The notes: generated by a model not told the origin, from the sequence alone. A stretch of 64,000 nt of DNA from Notolepis coatsorum (GCA_963971535.1 OZ020587.1:161580350-161644349), one strand, 5' to 3'. Positions 33,443 to 45,160 are shown, counted from the first letter of the stretch. Program-made: numbers and translations.

Positions 33443-33915
33443 AGGACATTTCACAAAACAGCTTATATCTTCATCAAAATGAGTCGGATTATCCTAACAC
33501 TGATAACATAGATTCCTTACCGGACATCAGATGGTATCCAACTGGTATATTCCAATTCCTGATCACCATTCGAAAAAATCGATAAGTGTATAGATCTAAC
33601 GTGATACAGTAGAATTCATGATCCGCGGCGCTCAGAGGATCCAGAATGAACTGTGGTAACCCCGGCTGCATCAGTGGACTGGAAAATATGGAGTACAGGA
33701 TTTTTTTCCCCATCCATTTTCATTGAGTCCATTCCAAAATCCCTTATGTCATCTGACGATAGGGGGCGCTTTTTTCAGATCGCTAAAAAAAAACAAATAA
33801 TCCGAGAAATCTCGTGAGTGGCTTTCAGCGTAATATTAATAAATCCGAGAAAACTCGTGAGTGGCATAGAAAGTGTTAAGCAATAATAAAAAAAAACTGT
33901 ATTGTGTGTTTCATT

Positions 33916-34228
33916 TAGGGATGTCCGATATTATCGGCCGATATCGGCATTAAAATGTGATATCGGTTTTCAAATATTTATATTTTTTTACACTTTATTT
34001 ACCCAGGCAAGCAAGTAAGAACAAATTCTGATTTTATTTATTGTCAAAAGTATGCATAATGTTGTGTTAATTCCACAACAAGAGATATGTAATGTTAATT
34101 ACCTAAAAATTATTCCGTTTTTTGCGGGGGGGAACCCTGCATATATCGGTATCGGTTGATATCGGTATCGGAAATTAAGAGTTGGACAATATCGGTATAG
34201 GTAAAAAAGCCAATATCGAGCATCCCTA
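33916..34228. mobile_element. hAT-type MITE (TAGGGATGTCCGATATTATCGG)
   Basis: 313 bp with ends TAGGGATGTCCGATATT and, at the right, AATATCGAGCATCCCTA. Perfect 8-bp TSD GTTTCATT (33,908-33,915 and 34,229-34,236). Same family as 57,501-57,812 and the palindrome centre. Confidence 0.9.
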
Positions 34229-34236
34229 GTTTCATT

Positions 34237-36034
34237 ATATACATTATGTTTCAGTCTTCTCATAAAAAAAAGATTCGATTTTTGGGTATTTTCCTGCCTT
34301 TGGTCCGCTTTGCATTCACATCTCAAATGAACCGCAGCAGGGTTCACTTACAAGAGTGAATGAGCTTTCACACCACCCCAAACCAACCAGACTATCCGAG
34401 GAAATGAACCAGGGTTCGATTAAAGCTTATTATAGTTTATCACAGTATCATGAGCATGTCTTTGTCAGTGGACACGGGTATGGATGGCTCCAGGTGCTGC
34501 TGCGTTAAAGTGCACATCTTCAATACCTATCTCAGGGCTCGAAATTGCGACCGATTTGGGCACATATGCGACCAAAATTGTATCTGTGCGACCTCAAAAT
34601 ATAATTGGGAGCATTCGTGCAAGTGCAAATAATTGTTCTGGTGCGACCTCCTCCTCCTCCCCCCCCGGCCCCCCTCCTCCCTTTCTCTGTACATTCGCTA
34701 GTTTGTCACTCAGTATGTGCCAGTGAGTTGACAGTGACCATTCTAACCAATCAAACGTGAGCTTGACGCACACACACGCTGCTCGCAGTGCCCTCCCCCT
34801 CACATTCGCACCGAAGATAGCAAGCGTGCAGGTCCTCTTTTAACACCACTGAAGCATTAAACAATGGCCCAGTAAACTATTCACTTGTCTAACGTTATCT
34901 AGCTGGCTAGGTACTGATAGCTCATAACATAATTGAAATTCGTTTTGCAGCTGTGGCTAATGTTAGCTAGCTACCGATCTTCGGGTGGCTAACGTTAGCT
35001 ACCTAGCAACTGTAGCTAGCTAATACGGGCTGTGCTGGCTAGTGGCTACCTTTTACTTCGCAATGGAGTGGAGCTAACTAACTGTACAAATCGATGTGAT
35101 TGGCTGAGACTGTATTTTGTACGGTTGGCTGCCTGGCTGTTGTGGATTCGGGTAGCCAGCTAGCAGCTAACATCAACTCAACGTCAACACTCTGAGCTCG
35201 TTTGCCGACAGCAATGTAACAAACAATATGGTCCGTGCGGAACCCTGATCCCCAACACATAGTTCCGTGTGTGAATTATGTTGAGCCACCACAAAAGATG
35301 AATCCAAAGTTTAATATAGTAAGAAATAGTACTAGGCTATATATAACACATATTTTCAAGTAGATTACATTATCAAAATGCCCTTTTGACATGTAGCCTA
35401 CATATTCATAATCATGAACGTTTATTTGGAAGTATTTTATATTCTGTACTTAGTTTTTAAAGTGGTCAGACAGTTCCCTCTGTGTGTAATACAGACAGTC
35501 TTCACACATTCATAAATAACACTTACAGAAAAGCTTATTGTGCACTGTAATACGCTTTGTTCAATGGGGGATTGTTTATGTACCGAATACTTGCTGAATA
35601 TTTAGGATAAATGCACGAAAATAATATAATATATACGTGATGTATTTTGGCCTCCGATGGTGTAGCTTAGAAACCATGGGGAAGTGATTGTTGTGTTCAA
35701 TTGTTGTTTTTGGTGTCTTATAATGCCGTAATGGGATGGGTCGTCGGACATGACACGAAAAAAAAAATGTGGGGGGCGGTGGAGCCAGAACACATAGTAA
35801 CACCAGCATCACAGACTACCCCGACAAGCGGTAAGTGGTACAGTATGTGCACCTAGTTCAAACAACAGTGATGGTGGCTGAACTGTGAATAAGGCATAAC
35901 GTATAGGATATATGTTTTTTATATATATTTTTTTTACCTGATGAAGTGTCTTGACAGCACTTAAAAAATGAAACCCCAGATGTACAAAATCTCCATATAG
36001 ACGAGATCCCAGAGAATAGAAGCGGGGCCCTTAC
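34237..36034. other. Intron with unclassified repeat-like sequence
   Basis: No exon is seen. About 34,533-35,252 resembles a DNA element: it begins CAGGGCTCGAAATTGCG and contains many GCTAGCTAACGTTAGCT-like words common in fish transposons, but no matching TSD was found. The rest is AT-rich. Confidence 0.4.
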
Positions 36035-36145
36035 CCTCAGAGACTCCATGTAGGACTTGTGGCAGTCTATATGCAGAGTGTGCCCACAGGTCTGCACGTA
36101 GACGCCCCCGTCCCAGCCGATAGACACCGACTGCAGGCAGGAACT
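36035..36145 (-). CDS. ubr3: ubr3 exon: RING middle (CGHTLHIDC)
   Basis: Minus-strand exon of 111 nt (37 codons, phase 0 at both ends). The acceptor TTTGTGCAG ends at 36,146 and the donor GTAAGG starts at 36,034. The translation begins SSCLQSVSIGWDGG and contains VQTCGHTLHIDCHKSYMESL. The Cys and His residues of CGHTLHIDC supply the central zinc ligands of the UBR-family RING. It joins in phase to 44,999-45,132 upstream and 25,276-25,479 downstream. The acceptor lies only about 9 nt from the (ATTCT)n tail of a retroelement in the intron. Confidence 0.92.
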
Positions 36146-36152
36146 CTGCACA

Positions 36153-36335
36153 AATAGAATAGAATAGAATCTTTATCGTCATTGTTGGTACAACAAAATT
36201 TTGTTTAGACCATCACCACTGGCAAACAAACAGTGAATATAGCATATACAAAATAATATAATATCAATAATACAATATCAATGTCCCAAGTGCAATAGTG
36301 CTAGTGCAAATAAATAGTACAGTGACAGTCCAGTG
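36153..36335 (-). mobile_element. Retroelement 3' end with (ATTCT)n tail next to a ubr3 acceptor
   Basis: On the minus strand the sequence runs through ACAAAATTTTGTTGTACC and GATAAAGATTCTATTCTATT, a tail with a short tandem repeat typical of CR1/L2/Rex-type LINE 3' ends or dependent SINEs. It is heavily 5'-truncated. It ends directly before TTGTGCAG of the 36,145 exon. Confidence 0.65.
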
Positions 36336-36348
36336 AGTTAATGGATGG

Positions 36349-36379
36349 ATGGGGGGGGGGGGGGGGGGGGGGGGGGGGC
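36349..36379. repeat. Poly-G homopolymer
   Basis: About 30 consecutive G, preceded by ATGGATGG. Homopolymers of this length are unreliable in assemblies. Confidence 0.95.
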
Positions 36380-36480
36380 GTTGGCTTGCAATGGATGGAA
36401 TAGTCGTGTGAGAACAAACAAAGTGTTTTCTTGTGTATTCGTGTCCAAGAGCCGTCCGAGGATCAGATCAAGTACACAGT

Positions 36481-36770
36481 GGGCGACAGTGGTTCGGGAG
36501 GTGGAGCAGTCGTCTGGCAATCCGGAGGTTCCCGGTTCGATTCCCGCTCCTCCCGGGCAGCGTGTCGATGTGTCCTTGAGCAAGACACTTAACCCCCAAT
36601 TGCTCCCGATGAGCAGGTTGGCACCTTGCATGGTTGCCTCCGCCGTCGGTGTGTGAATGTGTGAGTGAATGTGTGAGTGAAATGTGTGAGTGAATGTGTG
36701 TGTGAATGTGTGAGTGGATGGGTAAAATGTGAGTAACAAATTGTAAAGCGCTTTGGATTTACCATTTAAT
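36481..36770 (+). mobile_element. tRNA-derived SINE with L2-like tail
   Basis: Head: GGCGACAGTGGTTCGGGAGG, A-box-like GGAGGTGGAGCAG, B box GGTTCGATTCC. Body: CCTTGAGCAAGACACTTAAC. It then has an expanded TGTGTGAGTGAA repeat and ends with the tail TAAAGCGCTTTGGAT, slightly truncated. Confidence 0.9.
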
Positions 36771-36853
36771 ATCTCTAGGTAGAATTCAAAGTTGTGTCCA
36801 AAAACATGGGAAATACGAAAATAAAAAAGAAATAAAGACCTGGCTAGGCGAGT

Positions 36854-38075
36854 GATTTGATTTGATTTGATTTTATTAGGGATCCCCATTAGCTGGTGCG
36901 ATAGCAACCAGCTAGTCTTCCTGGGGTCCACACAAAAAAAACACAAAAACAATCACTATTGCAAAAAATTAAAAGTCAGTACACACAATGCATAATGAAC
37001 CTACTGTAACAATTAATATAGCTAAAATTACATTAGTGTAAAACAAAAACAAAAAATTACTTTACAGTGTTAAAAACAATTTAAAAACAATTTAAGATTC
37101 TTTTTAAAAGTGAATCTACTGTAAATGCAGCAGAGGTTCCGAGGCAGGCCATTCCACAGAGTTAATGCTCTAAAAATAAAAGATCTCCCCAGAGCGCTGG
37201 TTCTAGGACCTGGCAATTCAAGCTGCCCACTACTGGAACCTCTAGTGTAATGCTCGTGCACAGTATTACTAAAAACAATCTGATTATGTATAAAAACAGG
37301 AGTCTTACTGCTCATGACCAACTTGAACAGCACAAGTATATTAAAAGACAATCTATTTTCAACGTTAAGCCAAGAGAGGCGGGCATGCATACGGCTCACA
37401 TTAGACCTTAGTGAACAGCCCAGTACCAACCGTGCTGCCCTGTTCTGGACCACCTGGAGCTTCCTGAGGTCACCACTGGCAGCAGATGACCACATCGCAG
37501 AGCAATAGTCAAGATGACATAAAACTAAACTTTTCACTATCTGACATAAAAGGGGACGGGCAACAAAAGAAGCACATTTCCTGGAAATACCAATTGCTCT
37601 TCCCATTTTTAAAACAATATAATTAATATGCTGAGACCAAGACAGAGTGCAATCCAGCATCACTCCAAGGAGTTTAGTACTTTCAACTTGTTGAACTGCT
37701 GAATTACACAAGTTTAAATGAAGCTTTGGATTTGTAGATAACCTGTGCCTTGTTCCCAGCACAATACATTTAGTCTTGGAGATATTAAGGACAAGTCTAT
37801 TACATACTACCCAGTCATGCACAACTTTAAGTTCTCTACTCAAAACTTCATTAAGTACATTGCATGATGGTGCCGCGTAATACAATGTTGAATCATCTGC
37901 ATAAAGAACTGTTGTAGCACATTTGGTAGCCCAAGATAGGTCATTCGTAAATACAGAGAAGAGCAAAGGTCCTATGCAACTTCCTTGCGGCACGCCACAC
38001 TCTAGACCTCTGCTACTGGACAGGCTGCCATTTAGATACACCTTCTGTGATCCAAGTGCTTTACTCTTGGTGAGG
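36854..38075 (-). mobile_element. 5'-truncated LINE with an open RT C-terminal frame
   Basis: The minus strand has an uninterrupted frame from about 38,071 to 37,070 coding the C-terminal part of a non-LTR reverse transcriptase. It contains VPQGSCIGPLLF and the palm motif LYADDSTLYY (YADD at about 37,892-37,903), followed by the usual SKTK...LGV region and a thumb and C-terminal region. It ends in a (TTTGA)n-type tail at 36,854-36,872. Upstream domains (endonuclease, N-terminal RT) are missing, so the copy is dead on arrival, yet the remaining frame has no stop. The clade is not assigned beyond the Jockey/CR1/L2-like group. Confidence 0.82.
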
Positions 38076-39340
38076 ATAAGATGAGATGAGATATTCCTTT
38101 ATTGATCCCCTTGGGGGAAATTCAGGCATCATAGTAGCATGGGGGAGGGGAGGTACAGGTATGGGCAGTCTAACAGCATCTGCTTGTTAGCTAGCATTAG
38201 CACTACTATTAGCTGTAAAAACATTAGAGCAAGCGTTAGCTACCAAGAACGTATGGCTGCAGAACTCGAGATCCATTAGGAATGTCTGACCACTAAGTCT
38301 GACTCTTAACCACCAAAACCTGCACAGACTACAACGTATGATGTATATCATGCTGCCAGTTAGGGTGCAGACCCTCACCTGCACCTTGTGTATAATGGAA
38401 CGTAGACCAATCTCAGTCACTCTTATTGTCTCGGACCAAATTCGGTCACGCCCCATTCCCAGTAAAAAGTGGGAATCTCTAGAATGTGTTTTGGGCGACG
38501 GTGTTTACGGAAGTAGCCTCTCAAGTTGACGATACACAACACTTTCTGTTGTCAGTAGATGGCAGCATTGGTTTAAAATTAAAAGGTGAAAATGTTGAAA
38601 ACTACAACATGAATACATTTCCCAAGACCTTTAGCACAGGTCACAGGTCACTGGGACGAGTCTATTCTTTGACACGATCTGAACAGCGGTAAACTATTAA
38701 TGCGACCTCAGTACAGTGCCCGCGAATGGTAAACTAATTATCTTAACAAAAGTGCATCATTAGCATTATATTTGTTGTCTAAAGGGGAACAAAATGGTAC
38801 AATTTAAGATTTTAAATGTTATCCGCATATATAGGACAAATAAAACATTGTTAATTTGTAAGAAACCTCAATGAAAACGGCGCAGGGTAAGTAATATTCA
38901 CTATTGTTATGAAAATGTGATAGAATCCTATAAAAATGTGGACGCATTTGGTCACCGTGATGTTACCGTTTACTTTTCTTGTATTTTTTATATTCAGAAT
39001 TAATTATATTGTTTACACCGTTTATTTTTTATATATATGTATGCCCATACATGTACCTCCCCTCCCCCCTCCTGCTACTATGACACTCGAATTTCCCCCA
39101 AGCGGATCAATAAAAGGAATATCTCATCTTGGAATTGATTGGAAGCATTGCGTCGACTGTCACACGGCGCCGGCTTGATGTCCGGGTGCACCTCATTTTT
39201 ATCTTATTATCTTATTTCGACCAACGCTAGCTAATGTTATCACATTTCAAAATGCTATCAAGCATTGGACATAACAATGAGCTTATGTCACTAATCTGTT
39301 TTTCTCGCTCTCTCTAGTATAATTACATCCTCGAAGCAAC
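38076..39340. other. Intron with retroelement tails, no exon
   Basis: Begins with a retroelement tail on the minus strand (GATCAATAAAGGAATATCTC in reverse complement, with ATCTC repeats). The same tail sequence occurs in plus orientation at 39,060-39,130 and 61,500-61,550, there with similar flanking sequence. Nothing coding is recognised. Confidence 0.5.
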
Positions 39341-39363
39341 CGTGTCAGGGGTTATTATGGATA

Positions 39364-39615
39364 ATGGACGTCCAATTTAAATCCCTTATTGGTAAACGTC
39401 CCTCTTACATCCCAACACTGTTGGAATGGATTATTGGAACCTATTCTACACGTTCAAATGCCTGGCTGGTTCTTAGGGTTCCTCCAGTTTGCTCTGAACT
39501 GGGAAAAACTGCTTTTTCCTTTGATGCTTCCAACACCTGGAACGCCCTCCGACTGACGGAAGCTGAAAGTATGATTTCCGACCACTGTGTGTCGACCTGT
39601 AACCGTCTTAGCTGA
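39364..39615 (+). pseudogene. LINE reverse transcriptase C-terminal remnant
   Basis: An 83-codon frame whose latter part (LGKTAFSFDASNTWNALRL) matches the pattern seen at the C-terminus of many fish non-LTR retrotransposon polymerases. A T-rich 3' region follows. No catalytic motif is present, so this is a short relic. Confidence 0.55.
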
Positions 39616-40192
39616 TTTTTTTTTTTATTGTTTATTCTTATTTATTGTGCCTATATGTATGAAATTGCTGATAAACTATCTTGTTTTGTTAGCTCGTCGT
39701 CGCTGAACATGAGGGTAACCTCAGTGTCGTACGAGTTGAAATAAAAATAACAAACGTGTTAAAGCAGTTGAATCATATCAAGTGTACTTCTTTCCCGTCA
39801 CTAGATAGACGTGAGCCTGTGGTACATCTCCCTCCCTACGCCGGGTGTCGTTTTGAAAGAGTCAGACACTTGCATCAACACCGACCTCTCCATCACAGTC
39901 GAGAATGCAGCTGTGACCGCGTCCCCGACCGCCAAGAACCTTGGTGTTGTCCTCGACGACCAGCTGAACTTCTCTGCTCACATCGCAGCGACAACCAGAA
40001 CCTGCAGATTCCTCCTGAGCAACGTCAGAAGGATACGCCCCTTCCTGACAAAAGAAGCCACCCAACTACTCGTCCTATCAACAGTCATCTCCCGCCTCGA
40101 CTGCGGCAACACACTGCTAGCTGGCCTCCCGGCCACTGCCACCAAGCCTCTTCAACTCATTCAAAACGCAGCGGCCCGCCTGATCTCAAACC

Positions 40193-42748
40193 GAGCTCGC
40201 AGACACCGTGGTGAGCTTCATAACAACTATAGCTGATAGTATTGTCCCCACGAAAAAGGTGCGGGTTTTCCCAAACCAGAAACAGTGGGTGGACAGTACT
40301 ATCAGAGCAGCCCTGAACTCTCGCACCACTGCTTACAACCTGGGCAGAGAGTCAGGAAACATGGAGGAGTACAAGGCTTCAGTCTATACTCTGCGCAAGG
40401 CTGTAAAACTTGCAAAACGGACATATGCTGATAAACTGGAGACACAAATGGCACAAAACGACACAAGAGGCTTATGGCGGGGACTGAGGACAATAACTGA
40501 CTACAAAGTCAGCGCCCCCTCAATGGGGAGCGACGACGCCTCTCTCGCGGACAAACTCAACTCTTTCTACGCTCGGTTTGGTGTAGACGGTGGCGCCGCT
40601 GGCTCAACGGCTAGTGACGTCACTGGCGCGCCGGCTGTTGTGGAGGGGGGGGGGGCAACCGCAGGGGGGCGGGACGCTCTCTCGTTGTCGGAACACAGTG
40701 TGAGAAGAGCATTTATGCAGGTGAACACCAGGAAAGCGGCTGGCCCAGATGATATAACAGGACGCATACTTAAGTCCTGAGCCAACCAGCTAGCCCCTGT
40801 GTTCACCGCCATATTTAATCAATCCCTGGCGGAGTCAGTGGTCCCTGCCTGCTTCAAGATGTCTACCATCATCCCGGTACCAAAGAAACCCTCCCCAACA
40901 TGTCTCAATGACTACAGACCGGTGGCACTCACCTCTGTGGTCATGAAATGTTTCGAGAGGCTGGTCAAGGATCACATTTGTGCCTCCCTCCCCAGTTATA
41001 TGGACCCTATGCAATTTGCATACAGGACAAACAGGTCCACACTGACGACGCGGTCTCCCAGGTACTGCACAGCACCCTCTCTCACCTTGACCGCCAGAAG
41101 GGGGGCTATGTGAGACTGTTGTTTGTTTGTTTGTTTGTTTATTTACACATATAAAAACAATTACATATATAATACAATATAACCCACAAGGGATGTGTAA
41201 GAGAATTGCCTAAAAACCCTCAATGGGCTTGCATGTGGCATTCACCAGGAAGCAAAATTACATTATATCAAGATAAAATATAAAATCCCCCCCCCAAACA
41301 AACAAACACACACAAGCAGGCCTACATAGACACCGAAGCAGGCACCCCATGCCATACGATTTCTGGTATAGAGAAAACAATTAATGACAGGAAGAATATA
41401 TAATAAAACATTGACTACAGCTCAGCGTTCAACACCATAGTCCCCACCAGACTGGTGGACAAGCTGATCGAGCTGGGTCTGAGCTCCGCCCTGAGCGCCT
41501 GGGTACTGGACTTTCTGAGTGGGGGTGGGGGGTCAGACCTCCAACACCATCACCCTGAGTATCGGGTCCCCCCAGGGCTGTGTTCTAAGCCCCCTGCTGT
41601 ACTCACTCTACACACACGATTGTGTGGCCAAGTTCAGCTCCAACTCCATAGTGAAGTTTGCAGACGACACAGTGGTGGTGGGGCTGATCTCGGACAACGA
41701 CGAGAAGGCCTACCGGGAGGAGGTTGAGGTACTGGAACGCTGGTGCCAGGACAACAGCCTGCTCCTGAACATTGGTAAAACCAAGAAGCTGATTGTGGAT
41801 TATAGGAGAGGACAGCAGGAGACACACACACCACTGATGATAAACGGGGCTACCGTGGACAGGGTGAGCAGCTTTAAGTACCTGGGGGTCCACATCTCAG
41901 AGGATCTGACATGGTCAACACACATAGACACAGTCGTAAAAAAGGCGAAGCAGCGCCTCTACCACCTGAGACAGTTAAGGAAGTTCAGAGTATCGGGGAA
42001 GATACTCCAGTCCTTCTACTCTGGAGCTGTAGAGAGCATCTTGACTGGAAACATCACTGCCTGGTATGGAAACAGCACGGCACAGGACAAGAAGGCCCTA
42101 CAGAGAGTGGTGTGCTCAGCCGAGCGTACCACGGGTATTGCACTACCTCCCCTGCAGGTTCTATACAACAAGAGGTGCAAATCCAGAGCCTGCAGAATAA
42201 TGAAAGACCCTCACCACCCCAATAACAGCCTGTTCCAGCTGCTGAAGTCAGGCAGACGCCTGCGAACCCCAGCTACTAGGACAGAGAGGCTTCGGCTCAG
42301 CTTCTTCCCCCAGGCCATCAGAGCCTTGAACAATGAACACTGAGTGCCACAGAACACTGAACTCTCCACACACAAGCACACACACGACACGCACGCTGTG
42401 CACGCTCGCACACTAGCAGCCACTTTAACATGAGCAGGCACACACTCATGCTGCACACGCCCACTTAGGGCCACAAAGGAAAGGTCACTTTAAAAATAGT
42501 AAAGCAACAGTAACAGTGTATTGCACTACCAAAGGACCTAACATGTCCTACATGCTCTGTAAATAACTATGTATAGATACCGAGATGTCCCACTATATTA
42601 CCTGTATATTACCCGTCTATTGCACAATGTTGTTTTTATTGGATTCTATTATATGTTGTACTACTGTATTGCACATCGTTGCGGGCAAGACCACCCGCAT
42701 TTCATTGTATACTTGTATGCCGTGACAAATAAAACTCTTGACTTGACT
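40193..42748 (+). pseudogene. Second, 5'-truncated LINE nested in the L2 copy
   Basis: Flanked by the 12-bp TSD TGATCTCAAACC (40,181-40,192 and 42,749-42,760). It encodes the RT half of a CR1/L2/Rex-type LINE: an N-terminal linker, [52 protein letters not shown], the palm motif KFADD (FADD at 41,657-41,668), and a C-terminal region ending SFFPQAIRALN. Breaks: TGA at 40,778-40,780, a frameshift near 41,040, a 283-bp insertion at 41,128-41,410 and an indel near 41,530. It ends in a (CTTGA)n tail. Not functional. Confidence 0.88.
41128..41410. mobile_element. 283-bp insertion inside the nested LINE RT
   Basis: Splits the RT frame between the residues before and after DYSSAFN. It starts with (GTTT)n, contains a C run and (CAAA)n, and ends AATATATAATAAAACA. 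It looks like a retroelement 3' end, possibly in minus orientation. The family is not recognised. Confidence 0.55.
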
Positions 42749-42862
42749 TGATCTCAAACCTACCGAAGTCGGCCCATGTCACCCCACTTCTTAGGGACCT
42801 GCACTGGCTCCCCATTGCTGCACGTATCCGCTTCAAGGCCCTCGACCTAGCATACCGTGCGG

Positions 42863-43874
42863 TAGGGGTGGACGGTATGGTCTAAAATTTATATCACGGT
42901 ATAATTTGAAGCATAGACGGTAACGGTATATATCACGGTATCATCGTTTTTGATAAAAAAATAATTTTTATTTTATATATATATTTTTTTTTTATAAAAT
43001 ATATATATTATATAATTAGACTTGTACTGGTATTATCTGCGAGACATCGCCACCACGCAACAAGCTCCACTGTCTGTGTGTACTCTAGTAGCCTCCAGCT
43101 ACGGCCAGAATTCTCCGGAGCTGCACCTGGACCTATACTCGAGTAGCCTCGAGCAGAGCTACGGCCAGGATTCTCCGGCGCTGCACCTGGACCCTATTGT
43201 ATTGGTATTATAACGTTAGCAAGCCCTCAGCTCGAATACGCATCGAATCAGTGTTATAAGACATTGATATCATGAGCTATCTGTAGCTACTGCATATATA
43301 ACGTTAATACAACGCCTCAGTGAATTATTTAGTTCAATGGGACATTTCGTTTTGAACGGTGAACTAACTTGTGTTAACGTGAGCTAACAGGTAGCATACA
43401 CGTCTCTAGTACTAGACTTTGTGGAGCGTTTGTTGATGTCAGGAGCTATCGGTAGCTGGCCGACTAGATACCGTTCGGTTAGACAATGCCCCATCATGTA
43501 TTAAACTAAAAGTGAATAGTTGACTTTCATTTTGTAACGGTAGCTAAGCTAACGTTAGCTCAGGGAGACGCCGACAGCTCCCGTGTCCCGTCCCACTAGA
43601 CTACTAGACCCGTGTTTACATGCGTGCGGTAGGGGCTGGCACGCCCACTGCGCGAAGCCTCCTAAATAACTTTTTCCAGTTCGCACATATCTATTATCTA
43701 TGACTAATTCTATCTATTTTAGGGGCAAATGCCAGTGAAATAGTCGCGCTGTGGTTACATGACGTCATTGCTATTTTAGAGCAGCACTACCGGTTACACG
43801 GTATACTCAAAATCCATACCGTAGAGCAAATTCATACTGTTTATACCGTATACCGTTTATACCGTCCACCCCTA
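42863..43874. mobile_element. hAT-type element nested in the L2 LINE
   Basis: 1,012 bp, ends TAGGGGTGGACGGTAT and ATACCGTCCACCCCTA, perfect 8-bp TSD CCGTGCGG (42,855-42,862 and 43,875-43,882). The ends are rich in CGGTAT and ATACCG words. No transposase ORF is present. It splits a codon run of the host LINE, which reads through when the element is removed. Confidence 0.92.
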
Positions 43875-44345
43875 CCGTGCGGCAAAGGGAACCGCTCCCG
43901 CCTACCTCCGGTCAATGGTCTAACTACACACCCTCAAGACCCCTACGCTCTGCATCTTCTGGCCGCCTCAGACCTACTCCTATCCAAGCTCCCGGAGGGT
44001 CATCAAAGAGATGCCGCCTATTCTCAGTCCTTGCCCCACAATGGTGGAATGAACTACCCATCCCAGTTAGGACAGCCGAATCCCGTCCAATCTTTCGCCG
44101 TCAACTAAAGACTCACTTCTTCAACCATTATCTGAAATGATATATAATAAAAAAAAAAAAAAAAAAACTAACCCTGACTAACCTTACTGTCATGCACTTG
44201 TCCTAATAAACTAACCTACACTGAAACACGCAACACTTTGATGAACATTGTTACTCAGCTGATAGAGTTGTACCCTTCTTGCTGTCTTGTCGTACAGAAC
44301 TTGTATCGCTTTGGATAAAAGCGTCAGCTAAATGACTAAATGTAA

Positions 44346-44998
44346 TGTACATTGCTGAAGAAGAGAGTCAGAAGCGAGTCAGAAGAGAGTCAGAAGTGAG
44401 TCAGAAGTGAGTCAGAAGCGAGTCAGAAGCGAATCAGAAGCGAATCAGAAGCGAGTCAGAAGCGGCGGCTAGGTGGTGTAGTGGGCAAGGCGCTCGCCAC
44501 CAATGCAGGAGACGCTGGGTTCGAGCCCAGCTCTCCGCATTGCTATCAGCTTGGCTGGTCGTTCATACTAATACAATTGGCAGTATTAGGGGGTGGGAAG
44601 CTGATGGGTGGGGATCGGACGTTGTGGACAGCGACTCCTACAGGTCGGTTGGTGCGCCTGCGCAGCAGAATCAGGAAGCGACGGGGGCGGCGTGTCCCTC
44701 CCACGCAGACCCCCGACGCTGAGAGATCGCGCTGTGCAGGTGAAAAGATGCGACGGCTGCTTCCTCGAGTACCGGAGGGGACACGTGATGTAAGGCTTCG
44801 TCCACATTGCAGCCGGCTTGTGGGAGGCATGGCCTAACAGCGTTCAAGACAGGGGAGGGTAGAATTGGACGATACGAAATTGGGATGGGAGAAAAAGTAG
44901 ATAAAAAAAAAAAAAGCGAGTCAGAAGAGAGTCAGAAGAGAGTCAGAAGAGAGTCAGAAGCGAGTCAGAAGCGAGTCAGAAGCAAGTCAGAAACCTAC
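44346..44998. repeat. GAGTCAGAAGC minisatellite interrupted by a SINE
   Basis: About 11-12-bp units (GAGTCAGAAGC, with A/G variants) run from 44,360 to 44,462 and resume at 44,915-44,990. The SINE at 44,463-44,915 sits between them. The array stops about 8 nt from the donor site of the ubr3 exon at 44,999. Confidence 0.92.
44463..44915 (+). mobile_element. tRNA-derived SINE, copy 3
   Basis: Same family as 4,905-5,362. The head has GTAGTGGGCAAGGCGCTCGC (A-box region) and GGGTTCGAGCCCAGC (B box). The end is GTAGAT followed by an A run. The flanking GCGAGTCAGAAG words are probably the TSD but cannot be told from the host minisatellite. This is the best-preserved head of the three copies. Confidence 0.88.
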
Positions 44999-45132
44999 GT
45001 CGTTGAAGAAGTGCTGCATGACGGTGAGCCGGACATCGTGGGCCGCTCCACACGTGTCCGCAGGGTAGATGTGCTCCTCATCGCAGGTCGGGAGCTTCTT
45101 GGCCTCTTCGCTCTTACAGCGATGCCCCAGCA
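44999..45132 (-). CDS. ubr3: ubr3 exon: RING insert region
   Basis: Minus-strand exon of 134 nt (two bases completing a split Val codon, then 44 codons). The acceptor TGTGTTGCAG ends at 45,133 and the donor GTAGGT starts at 44,998. The translation begins VLGHRCKSEEAKKLPTCDEE and ends HDVRLTVMQHFFND, matching the segment between the first CxxC and the CGH motif of the UBR3 RING. It follows the 52,780-52,929 exon in phase. The intron side of the donor is almost immediately a minisatellite. Confidence 0.9.
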
Positions 45133-45160
45133 CTGCAACACAAGCACAACACACACACGG

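Larger units (their letters stand above)
26452..33879. mobile_element. piggyBac-like element C, split by an LTR retrotransposon
   Basis: TTAA at 26,452-26,455 and 33,876-33,879. The termini CACTTTCAGTGCCAC and, read inward from the right, CACTTTCTATGCCAC match at 13 of 15 positions and fit the CCCTTTNNCTGCCA-like ends usual for piggyBac. Without the LTR element it would be about 863 bp. Its left half (26,456-26,890) resembles 17,570-17,990 and its right half (33,448-33,875) resembles 18,050-18,440 of element A, which confirms that the two flanks once formed one element. No transposase is encoded. Confidence 0.75.
39805..44345 (+). mobile_element. L2-like LINE 3' end, split by two later insertions
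   Basis: Three pieces form one element: 39,805-40,192, 42,749-42,862 and 43,875-44,345. They encode the C-terminal RT of an L2-type LINE in order: LGVVLDDQLNFSAHI and CGNTLLAGLP, then TPLLRDLHWLPIAARIRFKA, then SVLAPQWWNELPIPVR and RRQLKTHFFNHYL. An A-rich 3' UTR follows, with the tail CGCTTTGGATAAAAGCGTC. Removing the 40,193-42,748 and 42,863-43,874 insertions rejoins the frame exactly at both sites. An in-frame TAA near 43,919 and the missing catalytic half mark it as a pseudogene. Confidence 0.85.

Noticed and set aside
36338-36952. 204-codon minus-strand frame
   Set aside because: It is made of a SINE, an expanded TGTGAG repeat and poly-G; no host protein features.
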